A DNA stretch of 64,000 nucleotides from Strongylocentrotus droebachiensis. Taxonomy: Eukaryota > Echinodermata > Echinoidea > Camarodonta > Strongylocentrotidae. Made by a program: the position numbers and the translations under genes. The notes below the pieces were generated by a model that saw nothing but the letters and a program-made list of their open reading frames with translations, was not told the DNA's origin and searched no databases. The first letter of the stretch is position 1. The number at the start of each line of letters is the position of its first letter. This document shows positions 27,501-35,660 of the stretch, piece by piece. The DNA lies in NCBI GenBank assembly GCA_035222895.1, contig JAVYIG010006538.1:1-64000 (forward strand), given 5' to 3'.

Positions 27501-28457
27501 GGTGTTAAAAATGGTCCTTTACTTGGTTTTTGATAGTCTGAACTCTGAAGAATAGGGGTCACATAAAATTGTATTTCAAGCATCTGTCATTCTACTCAAA
27601 AAATCTACCTGCTCATGAACCGTGTTCTGTCCTTTTTCGACTTGTTAACAATGGAACAGTAAGATACAGCATTAATATTCGAGTATGTTAAGCGTAATTC
27701 ATATCAAATTAACAAATAATATAATATCTGGACCTATCAAATGTATCTCAACAAATAATGTGGTAATATTGTTGTCATTAACATTGGTGTACTGTTCTAA
27801 TTCTTAACTGAAATATTATCCTTACCAATTTAACCCTGGATATGATATTCTACATTACCTTAAACTATTGAAGGGGAAGGAGACCCTCCAGCCGTACGAA
27901 ACCCCCAAATTATATCGTATACATCTAAAAGTGCTGATATCATAATGATGCCTTTTTAATTCATAAAAAAGAGGGGAAATATGAATGTATTTATAAAGGC
28001 AGATTATATTAAACTTGGTTTTACTTAGTTGAATGATTTAAGGAGCACAAATCGCCCATCCGTACTTTATGAAATTACCGTAATTCTGTAATGAAATGAA
28101 TAAACGAAATTAATCCAGTGAAATTAAACAGGGTGAAGACACTGATCTTTACGATTATTGTTTTCGTAGAGATCAGTGGATGGATAAAGAAGTAAACATT
28201 TGGCGTTTAATAAATCAGCGGAAAATTTAGTGGAAGTCTGAACTTGATTTAAAGTTAATGCGCTTTTTTTTCAATGAAAATACCGGCTTAAATGTTGAAT
28301 ATGTTAAACATACCATCCCGTGCAGAAGAGGCTCAAACGGATCCCCACCGATTCGGAAATAGCAGCCCTGGCTACTCAGATCATGAAATCTTGCGACAGT
28401 GATGGTGATGGCGTCCTCAGTGTTGACGAACTGCACAGGGTCATCTGCAGAACATGA
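5644..28457 (+). CDS. CALB1: Calbindin/calretinin-type hexa-EF-hand calcium-binding protein, 3' part of a split gene
   Basis: Cytosolic Ca2+ buffer/sensor of the calbindin-D28k/calretinin family, co-orthologous to both vertebrate genes. Exons are 5644-5733, 12244-12327, 12947-13003, 14523-14603, 15188-15243, 15801-15840, 23422-23478 and 25231-25305, then either 26243-26380 or 28326-28457. All have AG/GT borders and join in phase to 225 or 223 visible residues. EF loops (visible numbering) are at 19-30, 64-75, 109-120, 154-165 and 199-210 (or 204-215); every one has Asp at position 1, Gly at 6 and Glu at 12. The linkers ELAEILPPEESF and MAKLLPTKENF are family hallmarks. Vertebrate homologues have about 260-271 residues, so roughly 45 N-terminal residues with EF-hand 1 are missing; I could not find them in 1-5643. 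Family assignment is firm; the choice between CALB1 and CALB2 is not meaningful in an invertebrate. Confidence 0.9.
5734..8050 (+). other. Intron with CT microsatellites
   Basis: First visible calbindin intron. It holds a 15-bp poly-G run near 5793, CT tracts near 6580-6645, 6798-6845 and 7968-8050, and no exon-like frame. Confidence 0.6.
8060..9656 (+). mobile_element. 5'-truncated non-LTR retrotransposon (LINE)
   Basis: The left end abuts a CT microsatellite, and the right end is a short taccataccatacc tandem tail after an AATAAA-like run at 9630. The body carries reverse transcriptase and a 3' UTR with a 10-bp inverted repeat (aggggtcaac at 9433-9442, gttgacccct at 9470-9479). It lies in the first visible calbindin intron, same strand. 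Typical of 5'-truncated target-primed insertion. Confidence 0.85.
8067..9314 (+). CDS. LINE reverse transcriptase, C-terminal part of ORF2
   Basis: About 415 uninterrupted codons of Jockey/CR1-superfamily reverse transcriptase. Motifs in order: ENQHGFRTGHSTTTALL (fingers), FLDLSKAFDTLDH with the first catalytic Asp, [19 protein letters not shown], then FADDTSVF with the catalytic Asp pair at 8493-8498, and NKLVLNVAKTQYIVF. The C-terminus has the usual LNVYDINRLN and HNYNTRNA elements and ends LFLSNLYSTT. The endonuclease and N-terminus are missing. An in-frame ATG at 8004 lies in the CT microsatellite and is not a true start. The intact frame suggests a fairly recent insertion; it cannot move by itself. 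Confidence 0.9.
   Translation, partial: YKRLSTFLTSCNILSENQHGFRTGHSTTTALLNFIDKVSYAIDSRQSTIGLFLDLSKAFDTLDHVILLRKLEAYGIRGILLQLFKDYLSNRQQFVSIQNQQSSYLPIRCGVPQGSILGPLLFLIYINDIVSSSDLLHFILFADDTSVFMSHNNLRTLVDSFNSEINKLSEWLINNKLVLNVAKTQYIVFTKRRIEDNFAINFYGHQINRTSCVKFLGVHIDESLTWHEHVGVVCNRVAKAVGITYRLRHFPRHILVMLYYALIFSHVNYCNIAWSNKHDYFITKLFVLQKKAIRIISNSPYHAHTLPIFSQLNLLNVYDINRLNIAIFMFMCSRGLLPSPITSKFILNSNIHNYNTRNAVEYHLPKARTNISKFTIFYKGPHLWSTIPNHLKNQPSLNSFKRSFRLFLSNLYSTT
9683..10067. mobile_element. TTAA-flanked MITE, family 1 copy 1
   Basis: Begins TTAAAGGGATCCGGTAAC and ends GTTAAACGATCCCTTTAA, so inverted ends sit inside a TTAA duplication. The interior is about 80% alike, by eye, to 59911-60240. No coding capacity. 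TTAA targets are typical of piggyBac and Kolobok transposons. Confidence 0.8.
10380..10505 (+). mobile_element. Possible LINE 3' tail
   Basis: AT-rich stretch ending in short repeats aacatgaaatgaaatgaaa, like the pentamer tails of CR1/Jockey-type elements. No coding part is visible. Confidence 0.35.
10555..11321. mobile_element. TTAA-flanked MITE with poly-G subterminal blocks
   Basis: Left end TTAACCCTAATAAGGCCGGG and right end CCCGGCCTTATTAGGGTTAA are perfect inverted repeats including the TTAA target. Just inside each lies a block of the form gggggccattatggcccccc. 767 bp, no transposase. The TTAACCC start resembles piggyBac ends. Confidence 0.85.
11322..12243 (+). other. Rest of the first visible calbindin intron
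   Basis: AT-rich, no repeat or coding signal recognised apart from the acceptor at its right end. Confidence 0.5.
12244..12327 (+). CDS. CALB1: Calbindin-like exon: linker between EF-hands 2 and 3
   Basis: Twenty-eight codons between atatcag and gtaagt. LAEILPPEESFLVLFRSQQ matches the hallmark linker of calbindin and calretinin (LPTEENF-type). It ends in SSIEFME, the start of the EF-hand 3 entering helix. Phase 0 at both ends. Confidence 0.92.
12947..13003 (+). CDS. CALB1: Calbindin-like exon: EF-hand 3 loop
   Basis: Nineteen codons, IWRRFDSDSSGFIEVNELK, between a pyrimidine-rich acceptor (ctctttttag) and a gtttga donor. The loop has Asp at 1 and 3, Ser at 5, Gly at 6, Ile at 8 and Glu at 12, so it should bind Ca2+. 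The donor is weaker than the others. Confidence 0.9.
13004..14522 (+). other. Calbindin intron, no gene
   Basis: Poly-C/poly-G runs near 13341 and 13960, otherwise AT-rich unique-looking DNA, plus the minus-strand SINE head near 14320-14402. Confidence 0.5.
14318..14402 (-). mobile_element. tRNA-derived SINE head, minus strand
   Basis: On the minus strand tggtctagtgga (14390-14379) is a box A and ggttcaaatca (14346-14336) a box B, at tRNA-like spacing, followed by gccaggcactaacgtcc. Acceptor pairing is poor, so this is a SINE relic and not a tRNA gene. Confidence 0.6.
14523..14603 (+). CDS. CALB1: Calbindin-like exon: EF-hand 3 to 4 linker
   Basis: Twenty-seven codons between ttcctgtag and gtaagt, phase 0. 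It reads SFMKHLITKNQLGDISDDK and ends DEYAKSI, the exiting helix of EF-hand 3 and the entering helix of EF-hand 4. Confidence 0.88.
14604..15187 (+). other. Calbindin intron, nothing notable
   Basis: AT-rich with a pyrimidine-rich end. No repeat or exon recognised. Confidence 0.5.
15188..15243 (+). CDS. CALB1: Calbindin-like exon: EF-hand 4 loop
   Basis: 56 nt between tttgcag and gtaaga, ending in phase 2. LKLFDANNDGKLELKEMA is nearly the calbindin-D28k EF-hand 4, with a canonical loop. The split Lys codon (aa + a) is completed by the next exon. Confidence 0.92.
15315..15600. repeat. (GA)n microsatellite with poly-G blocks
   Basis: Nearly 300 bp of GA-rich DNA in the intron between the two parts of the Lys-split exon pair (15243/15801). 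Two poly-G blocks lie near 15508 and 15534. Low-complexity frames here are not genes. Confidence 0.95.
15801..15840 (+). CDS. CALB1: Calbindin-like exon: EF-hand 4 to 5 linker
   Basis: A 40-nt exon between actcag and gtaggt. It completes the split Lys codon and encodes LLPTKENFLKQFQ, the second conserved LLPxxENF linker of the family. The phase restoration strongly supports the model. Confidence 0.9.
22114..22368. mobile_element. Putative MITE with GTTCACAC-type ends, copy 1
   Basis: Left AAGGTTCGTTCACAC and right GTGTGAACGAGCCTT form an inverted repeat with one mismatch around 255 bp. No coding capacity. No clear target duplication. Confidence 0.5.
22491..22645. mobile_element. Putative MITE with GTTCACAC-type ends, copy 2
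   Basis: Left GAGTTGTTCACACAGATGTG and right CACGTCAGTGTGAACAACTC are a 20-bp inverted repeat with two mismatches. It shares the core GTTCACAC with the element at 22114, 120 bp away. Confidence 0.6.
23422..23478 (+). CDS. CALB1: Calbindin-like exon: start of EF-hand 5
   Basis: Nineteen codons, GQKTLTRSEFERVFSYYDK, between atccgcag and gtaagc. The intron falls inside the EF-hand 5 loop, after its second residue. The intron that follows is filled by a 12-bp minisatellite. Confidence 0.9.
23740..24975. repeat. 12-bp minisatellite
   Basis: About 1.2 kb of degenerate tandem units ggcacccaactc, roughly 100 copies. Because 12 is a multiple of three, it opens all frames and yields long pseudo-proteins (such as repeats of APNS, HPTR or GTQL) on both strands. 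It fills most of the intron inside the EF-hand 5 loop. Longer phrases recur at 24028, 24420 and 24623 (gtatcctatcc-type), showing higher-order duplication. Confidence 0.93.
25231..25305 (+). CDS. CALB1: Calbindin-like exon: rest of EF-hand 5
   Basis: Twenty-five codons between tttccttag and gtaaga. DKNGTIEGDELNGFLKDLM completes the EF-hand 5 loop (Asp, Asn, Gly, Ile and Glu at 3, 5, 6, 8 and 12). It ends phase 0 at Glu180, which can join either terminal exon. Confidence 0.92.
25306..26242 (+). other. Calbindin intron with a SINE-like body
   Basis: Contains the repeat at 25728-25885 and an imperfect ATT/ATC-rich patch at 25925-26030, which may be its tail. Confidence 0.5.
25728..25885 (+). 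mobile_element. SINE-like interspersed repeat body
   Basis: Contains cacccgggtgtagtgaatgg, then gtacctagtc and cttgaatgcttttagtgcct, the kind of body that follows a tRNA head in marine invertebrate SINEs, followed at 25930 by ATT-rich DNA. No box A/B head is visible, so this is a truncated copy. Based on recalled similarity only. Confidence 0.4.
26243..26380 (+). CDS. CALB1: Calbindin-like terminal exon, version a: EF-hand 6
   Basis: Forty-five codons plus TGA after an acccattatag acceptor. The loop DKNGDGIIQKTE is canonical, unlike the degenerate EF-hand 6 of vertebrate calbindin and calretinin. The protein then ends MFIRPSDCQEPQE. The first canonical poly(A) signal I see after the stop is at 27448. 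Confidence 0.85.
   Translation, partial: ELNMTELEKCCGMLLKVCDKNGDGIIQKTELEMFIRPSDCQEPQE
26381..28325 (+). other. 3' UTR of version a and intron to version b
   Basis: AT-rich, no other exon or repeat recognised. It serves as 3' UTR for the short isoform and as intron for the long one. Confidence 0.5.
27448..27453 (+). promoter_or_regulatory. Candidate poly(A) signal, short calbindin isoform
   Basis: First canonical AATAAA I see downstream of the version a stop codon, in a GC-poor 3' UTR-like stretch. Confidence 0.4.
28326..28457 (+). CDS. CALB1: Calbindin-like alternative terminal exon, version b: different EF-hand 6
   Basis: After atcccgtgcag, 43 codons plus TGA read in the phase needed to follow the exon at 25231-25305. 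The frame contains SEIAALATQIMKSCDSDGDG and the rest of a perfect EF loop (Asp at 1, 3 and 5, Gly 6, Glu 12), then ELHRVICRT. It lies 1.9 kb past the stop of version a, so it can be used only if version a is skipped. The acceptor's pyrimidine tract is weak. It could instead be a decayed duplicate exon, but the open frame and intact loop argue for function. Confidence 0.65.
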   Translation, partial: KRLKRIPTDSEIAALATQIMKSCDSDGDGVLSVDELHRVICRT

Positions 28458-30430
28458 AAGACGTAGAGGGCAGTCTCGGGAGCCTCGTCGTTTGTACCCA
28501 AATCATTCCATTTTATAGTTGCACCAAAAAAAATTGTTTCATCATGATTAGTTCAGTATTATTTTGTTTAATTTATTTCCTTTATGACTTCTATGATTCC
28601 ATCAAGAATAATAAGTTTCTTAAAGTAAAGTAATTGAATACCCCATAAGTTTTTGCATGAATTATTTTTTAAAAATAAAATGAATTCACAAGTATTGGCA
28701 ACTCAGAAATATGATTATTCAACAATTTGTAAACAGGTGTTCCCATTGTTGCTTACAAATCAGAAATTTCCCTTCATCTCAATGTTTAAAAAATTTGTCA
28801 AACAATGATGTATAAGTCTCTGAAATGCTGCTTAGTACTTTGTAATCTTTTCGTTGAGGTTCTTTTTTTTAATTTTTTTTTTAGGTTTTAGATATTTAAA
28901 TTTTGATGTGGATATTGTTCCTTTTTATCACAAATTTCAATGTTTTCAATATATTCATTGTTTATATGTACTAAATATGATATTGTCTTTACGAAATAAG
29001 CATTTATTTGTCATTCCTCATTCAGGTTCGGAATGTTATGTTGTCTTTTAAGGTTTGGTCATCGAGACACCGTATTTTTTATAATTTTGTTTTCTTTTTT
29101 CTGGGAAAATTGTAGCTATAGGGATCATTTGTGTAATTTGTTTACGTAAGTATGAGTGAAATAGAACTCACAATTCATTGCACTGTTCCATTTCACTTGT
29201 TTCTACAAAGTTGTTTTCTTTTGCAGGTTCTGACAGTTAGTTTCTTATAACACGTTAAGTTTTATAATTTTCATTTCTCGTCAGTTTTTGTCCCACTCAG
29301 AATGATAGGGATAAAGAAGCGGAAACAGGAATGATTATCTTGTAGGTGAATATTGTTAAGATAGTGATTCTCGTTGTTGACTTGTTGATGCTTGGGCTGG
29401 GTGAACGCGACACATAAGAAACGACTGCTGACTACTATTTAAACACCATTTATGGCAGATTCATATCTATTTTCAGGAAACACTGATAATACCAACAAAA
29501 ATCAACAATAGTTCTAACAATATATCAATTAATAGCATCAAAACCAACTTCGGTTTTTCTTTACCCATTCTGAAAAATTGTTTATGATACGAACAATTCT
29601 AAAACAGGCCCATTCCATACTTGCGCGCTACTCTTTACATTTATGATAAACGAGGGGGTTGAAAGTTTAAGCCAGATTCACTTTTAGTACTTGGATAGGG
29701 ATGGGTTCAACTTAGACAGTGTGGACTGTCAAGAAAGTAGTTTTATTGTAAAGAAGGTACTCGAAAATTTTGCACAAAAATTCATTAACGTAGTTAGAGC
29801 CTTGGTTGGGAGTGAATCCTTTCTTTTTTGTTTAAATTTAAAAAGCGCTTTCTCATTTACCGATTTTGATATTTGATTGTTTTTCTCTCTTATCTTACTC
29901 ATTGTAGAATGATGACATTATTTTGCTGAAAGTTATTGTACAAGGTCTATTACTCAACATATAATATCGATGTTTACTATAGAGGGTTGCGTGAGAATCG
30001 TCTGATGATATTTACAGAGTTGGATATTGATATTGGATTTTATTAAACTGAAAGCTCGAAATATTAAACTATGTGTTTCAATATTTGTGTATATTTTTCC
30101 CCGTGTTATTTGTCGTACTGTTGTATGGTATAAACGAGATGTGATATGACATTAATGTGTGCCTGTAATTTTTTCTTTTGAATGAAGGGAAAATTGACGT
30201 AAACGTGATTTAAAAGGATTGTAGTTTCTTCAAAGGAGATGACAATTTCTTACGTTTTATGAGAAATGAAATTTCGCGTTCTTTATTCCATAAAACGACT
30301 GTCACAGCCCTGCAATATTCAAGAACTTGCATTGCTAATGTATCTTTCAAGAGTTGGACTGTTAATATTCGTCAAGAGTTTAATAGCAATGTGAACTAGA
30401 ATTAACAAAAACATGATTCTGAAACCTATT
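28458..30430. other. 3' flank of calbindin gene, nothing recognised
   Basis: AT-rich. The open frames near 28854 and 29691 have random-looking composition and no family match. Confidence 0.45.
28674..28679 (+). promoter_or_regulatory. Candidate poly(A) signal, long calbindin isoform
   Basis: AATAAA about 220 nt past the version b stop codon, in AT-rich DNA. Such hexamers are frequent by chance in this base composition. Confidence 0.3.
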
Positions 30431-30439
30431 TATATTCAT

Positions 30440-30615
30440 AAGATGATGATGATGTTGATGACTGTGATTTTAATTAAAAGGCTAATAATGGTGGTAATAT
30501 AATGTAGATGACAATGATGATGATAACAAAGATGATGATGGTGGTGATTATGATAATAATGACGATGATGATAATGAAGATGATGATGATGATGATTATG
30601 ATGATAATGAAGTTA
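30440..30615. repeat. (GAT)n-rich microsatellite
   Basis: Imperfect gatgatgat/gataat repeats. The Ile-rich minus-strand frame here is an artefact. Confidence 0.9.
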
Positions 30616-30974
30616 TATATCACTATTTGTTTACAATAATAATTCATTAATGTCATCTCAGTTCAAGAGAAAATGATAAACCATCCTTTTTCTGTCATTC
30701 TGAAGAAGAAAAGAATTCTTCAAATTTTGCTCTCCACCCCAATCAATAATTTTCACTATACATTAATGGACCTGTACATTTGATACCAGGGACACAATTA
30801 CCTTCACAACGAGAGCCCCGGTAGGGTTATAGGGTAATGGCGTGTACAAGAGCTATTTCATGAAGATAAAAGAGAATGAATGGGAAAGAAGGGGAAACTG
30901 AGACATGTTTTCTTTAAAAAAAAACAGAAGATGAAAGAGAAGGAAAAAAAACTGAGAAAAACTTGAGAGAAAGT

Positions 30975-31003
30975 GAATGATAGAGAGAGAGATATATGTA
31001 TAC

Positions 31004-31100
<97 letters not shown>
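30975..31100. repeat. (GA)n microsatellite
   Basis: Over 100 bp of GA, producing spurious Arg/Glu-rich and Leu/Ser-rich frames. Confidence 0.95.
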
Positions 31101-31556
31101 GGCCGGAGAGAATGTGCGTGTGAGACTAAGGAGAAAGAAAAGGACAAGAGGGGAAAAGGGGGAAATGAAAACAAGGAGAACAATGCAAATAGATGAAATA
31201 TGAGGAAGAAAAGGACACTGTACATATAGCTGGTTCCTAAATCTTTTGTTTGTTTTGTGTGTGTGTATTCCTTTAAATGCTCAACACTCAATAAAGGGCA
31301 ATGAATCAACCAGTCGCTGTTTATATTCTGGGATTTAAGTTGGCTACCATTATAGGACCTATATGTGGCAACTTGCTTTGCAAGGTTTTTTAAATATGGG
31401 CTCAATGTTAAGCCTAATTGTCAACTCCTGTATGGAGGAAAAAATCTTAAACTGGGATATGAACATTAGGGTTTGAATACTCATACCAACCTCCCCTCCC
31501 CGTCACTGCAACACCACGTCTATTCGACTGTTCCCAGGTGTTTTTTCATACCTGGT

Positions 31557-31723
31557 AGTGTTGTCAAAATGTTGTGTTTGACCTCTTTGACATTTGCCAT
31601 GTCAACGTCGAGCGTCAGGTACCCCTTGCCAAGTTCATGTTCTGCCTTCTGCCATTGTGAAACACGCGCCTTATCGATCTTCTCCACGTTTCTTTTCTCC
31701 TTACGTGTTTCGAGTATTGTCAT
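31557..31723 (-). CDS. Possible first coding exon, unknown protein
   Basis: The minus strand has an ATG followed by a charged, protein-like frame: MTILETRKEKRNVEKIDKAR, then WQKAEHELGKGYLTLDVDMA and VKEVKHNILTTLP. A potential donor (accag|gtatga) follows. Local base use is less AT-rich than the surroundings. I recognise no family and found no second exon. If not spliced, the frame ends 12 codons later at 31520. It may be a gene fragment or chance. Confidence 0.25.
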
Positions 31724-32099
31724 TCATCCTTATATCGCTTAGAAGAAGAAAAAAACAAATCGAAGCAACGTGTTTGTTTTCTTTCATGACTTTTGCATAA
31801 TGGATTCGCACCCTTTTATTCTTGTAAACGAATCGATATTGAGAGTGACATGAATCGTTGAGACGACACAGTCAGGCGATGGAGGTGGAATGGAGACGGT
31901 TATGTCTAAAATGGAGCGGAACGCTTAGGTTGTGATGGAGGCAGGGAATATACCGTGATTTACCCTCGTAAATAGATTTATCTTTTACTCTGTGCAATAT
32001 CAAGTAACATGTCAAACAAGGGGGAAGGGTAAGTAATAGTCGAGATTTATTAAGACTTGTTTTAAAAATCACACTTTCCTTTTTTATTTGTGTACATCG

Positions 32100-33300
32100 A
32101 TGTTTCCCCCTCCATATTCACTATTCGCTACGCATACTTTGACTTCACTTTCCCAATCTCATACGATTCATTTCTCTTTCAATTCATTTTGCCAACGAGC
32201 CTGTAACGATGACATTCGTAGAATAGCAAGAAACAGTTAACCTGTTATAATTAATCTTAATATCTGGGTGAGTTATGGGTGAACATCATACTTCGCGCTT
32301 TCGAATTCTGCAAAGAGTACAAGAGCTTAATTCGCTATTGGTTAAAAATAGAGTCGAGGTAGTTTTATATCTTATAAAGTATATTTTGATGGCAAAATTG
32401 CACTCCCACTAGAAATAAATGTGTCAAGTATTATTGCTCGCTCGCTTCGCTTCGTTTCCTCTAAAACTTTAGAAACTAGAAAGTTGATAAGTATTAGTGC
32501 AAGTGACTTCAGCTCCACGGCCAAATAGGCTATGAAATAAAGCATTGGTATTTGATATAAATCCTATTATGTGTTTTGAAAAAGGAGAAAAACAAGAAAA
32601 AGTTCTCAAAAACATATTACTTGAAAAACAAAGGAGAACGTTCGTACAATCATGATCACTGGCGTACTGGTGGGGGGGGGGGGCTTGGGGCGCCAGCCCC
32701 TCAAATAAGATTAAACCATGACTTTTATTCAATTCCATACAAGTGATTTATAAATCGGGATATCACATGATTTCCAACAAAAGTATGCGCGTTTCTCCAT
32801 TTCTCTTCCAAACTGACAAATTCCCCAAAAGCCAGCAAGAGCATTTTTTTTTTAGTCACTACTGGGCCTTAGTGGTCACTAACAGTGATAATAGTAACTT
32901 CTTGAGTAGATACTTCCTTTCCAGAAGCTACAGCGACAAACACTGCCGGGAGATAACATGCTACCCACTACTCGGGCTGTGCATGCACAGATTTGCGAAC
33001 GAACGTACACGAACATCATGTAACACTGCCCGTGTACCATTAAAGGGCTTATAGTGGGGTATTGATTTTTTCCCTCAAAATTGAGATTGTTATCTTAAAA
33101 GGATCCATGGATTCTAAGCTTTAATAAAGAAATTGCATACATTGTAGGGTTGGGGGTAGCTATTAAATGGACAAATTCAGGATTTCGTTATCAATGTTGT
33201 CAATTTTTGGGGCCGAAAGTGATCATTTTCTGGCTAAGATTGGAGATTGTACTTTTCATAAATAGTTCCCCCCCCCCCCCCCCGACAGCAAAAAAAGAAA
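32100..33300. other. Intergenic, no gene
   Basis: AT-rich with poly-G (32671) and poly-C (33268) runs and short gctcgcttcgcttcg motifs. No gene recognised. Confidence 0.45.
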
Positions 33301-33316
33301 AAGAAAAGAAAAAGAA

Positions 33317-34470
33317 AAAGAATTCAGACAAGGATTAAGAAAAATAATTTAATAAAACGTCAAAGTCCGCGCTTCAGGGGGAAAACTGAATTCAGACATG
33401 GATTAAAAGTAGAGAACAGTACTACGAATCGTCTTCTTTCTCTAATAATTTAATGAAACGTCAAAGCTTTTGCGCTTCGCGTGGGAGGTGGGGGGAACTG
33501 AATTCAGACAGGGATTAAGAGTCGAGTACGGTACAACGAAACGTCATCTTTCTCTAATAATTTGATAAATAGTCAAAGCTTCCGCTTCGCGGGGCAGGGA
33601 GGAAACTGAATTTAGACAAGAATTAAGAGTCGAAAATAGTACAACGAATCGTCTTCTTTCTCTAATAATTTAATGAAACGTCGAAGCTTCCGCGCTTTTC
33701 GCGGGATGGGGGAAACTACATTCAGATAAGGATTAAAAGTCGAAAACAGTACAGCGAATCGTCTACTTTCTCTAATGATTTAACAAAACGTCAAAGCTTC
33801 CGCGCTTCGCGCGGGAAAGGGGGGGGGGGGGCAACTGAATTCAGATTAGGATTAAGAGTCGAGAACGTTACAACGAATCGTCTTCTTTCTCTAATAATTT
33901 AATGAATCGTTAAAAGCTTCCGCGCTTCGGGCGGGAGGGGGGTAACTGAATTCAGACAAGGACACGATACAACGAATCGTCTTCTTTCTCTAATTACTAA
34001 ATGAAGTGCCAAAGCTTTCGCACTTCGCGCAAGAGGAGGGAAACTCAATTCAGACAAGGATCAAGAGTCGAGAATGGTACAACGAATCGTCTTCTTTCTC
34101 TAATGATTTAATGGAACGTCAAAGCGGGAGGGGGTAACTGAATTCAGACAAGGACACGATACAACGAATCGTCTTCTTTCTCTAATAATTTAATGAAAAA
34201 TGTGAAAGCTTCCGCGCTTCGCGCGGTATGGGCGAAAATGAATTCAGAGTAATAATTACATGTCACGTCACAGCTTCCGCGCTTCGCGCGAGAGGGGGAA
34301 AACTAAATTAAGACAAGAACACAATACAAAGATTCGTCTTCTTTCCCTATTAATTTAATGCAACTTGAAAGCTTCCGCGCTTTGCGCGGGATGGGCGAAA
34401 ATGAATTCACACAAGGATACGATACAACGAATCGTCTTCTTTCTCTAATTACTAAATCAAGTGTCACAGT
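33317..34470. repeat. Satellite-like tandem array, unit about 95-118 bp
   Basis: About twelve units beginning gaattcagacaaggattaag, containing acgaatcgtcttctttctct, aataatttaatgaaacgtc and ending in aagcttccgcgcttcgcgcg plus a G-rich run. Unit starts lie near 33321, 33388, 33500, 33608, 33718, 33837, 33947, 34045, 34140, 34238, 34290 and 34394. Some units are shortened. Confidence 0.9.
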
Positions 34471-34686
34471 TCCTGGCCCCGGGTTTATAGGGTTTAATTT
34501 GTAGACATTGGGACATTGGCATTACAATATTTGTCGGTAATTGGTGGCCAGTTTTGTCGGTAATCGGGGGTCCCTACACTACCCCCTCCCCCACTGAACA
34601 AGGTCTAGCGACGCCCATGATAACAGCAGTTTTACTTCATAATTACCCCAGGAAGTGCCTGAAAATGCATATAATGTGGTTCTAAA

Positions 34687-34744
34687 GTTGCAAACGCTTC
34701 CTTCTCTGGGAGGACCCCCTCCCAGATAAGGAAGCGTTTGCAAC
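34687..34744. repeat. Near-perfect 58-nt inverted repeat
   Basis: gttgcaaacgcttcctt, one mismatch, tctgggagg, a 4-nt loop, then the exact complement back to ttgcaac. A stem of about 26-27 bp. No TTAA or other clear duplication flanks it. Confidence 0.85.
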
Positions 34745-34839
34745 CCAGGCCCACCCCCGCTTGGTCGTTCCGCTCCCTCGCCGCTAAAGCCTCGTTCTGT
34801 CGCTTCATCGTTTTACATGATTATATTTCACCCCATGCC

Positions 34840-35060
34840 ATTTTGTGCCCCCCCCCCCGGTAAGAAATTCCTGGATCCGCCACTGAAGCCCATACCCCTT
34901 GAGTTTCGGGGACTCCGCGCCTTGACCCCCGCCGGGGCTTTGACCCTAGACCCCATTTTGAAAAACGTTCAGCGGGGCCTGCCTGCAAAAGTGGGGTGAT
35001 GCGGATTTTTTTTTTGTCAGCCCCCCCAAACGTTTTTGCTCATTACGCCACTGATCATGA
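34840..35060. repeat. GC-rich dispersed repeat fragments
   Basis: Poly-C runs joined to ctggatccgccactga and later attacgccactgatc, phrases that look like ends of dispersed elements. Related phrases (ggggcggatctag) occur at 37689 and inverted near 38122. Confidence 0.4.
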
Positions 35061-35268
35061 TGACAATAGTTTAGGAATTGAATAATTGTTAAAAGCGCTT
35101 GGCGGCGACAAAAGATTGGTGCACATTCAATTGACTAGTCCCGTGTTGCTGTAACCGTCTACACAAGATTTTAAAAACATGTATAACTTACAACATATTC
35201 TTCTATCCGTGAAAAAGAACAGACATCCATTAACTCCAACAAAATGTTAAGCCTACACTACTTCAAAC

Positions 35269-35660
35269 GTGTATCAATACGATTATCCCCTGGCCAATCA
35301 CCCCCTGAAAAATTGCCCCCCCCCCGAAAAAAGTATCCCCAAAGACAATAACCCCTCGGAAAATTTCCCCCCAAGGGCAACCACCCCGAGGACAATTACC
35401 CCTTACCCCGGAAAATTACCCTCTAGGACAATAACTCCTGGACGATTACCCCCTTTTCATTAAAGGGGGAGTCACCCTGATAATAAGTTGTTTTTATTTA
35501 TTTCGCGGGGTAATTGTCGGCGGGGAGGGGGGGGGGGGTAGTTATCCTTGGGGGGATTTTCAGGCGGGTAATTGTCCGGTAATTGTCCTTGGGGGTTATT
35601 GTCTCGTTTGTAATTTTACCAGGGTGATAATCCCGGGGATAATGTCCCACAGAACACTTT
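35269..35660. repeat. Inverted array of a short C-rich/G-rich motif
   Basis: 35269-35460 holds degenerate repeats of ccccggacaattac. 35505-35660 holds its complement, gggtaattgtccttgggg. Together they form an imperfect foldback of nearly 400 bp. Both strands give similar Pro/Thr-rich pseudo-frames. Confidence 0.75.

Noticed and set aside
30474-30656. Ile-rich minus-strand frame
   Set aside because: Translation of the GAT/ATC microsatellite.
35269-35463. Pro/Thr-rich small protein
   Set aside because: Reading of the C-rich repeat; the mirror strand gives the same kind of frame.
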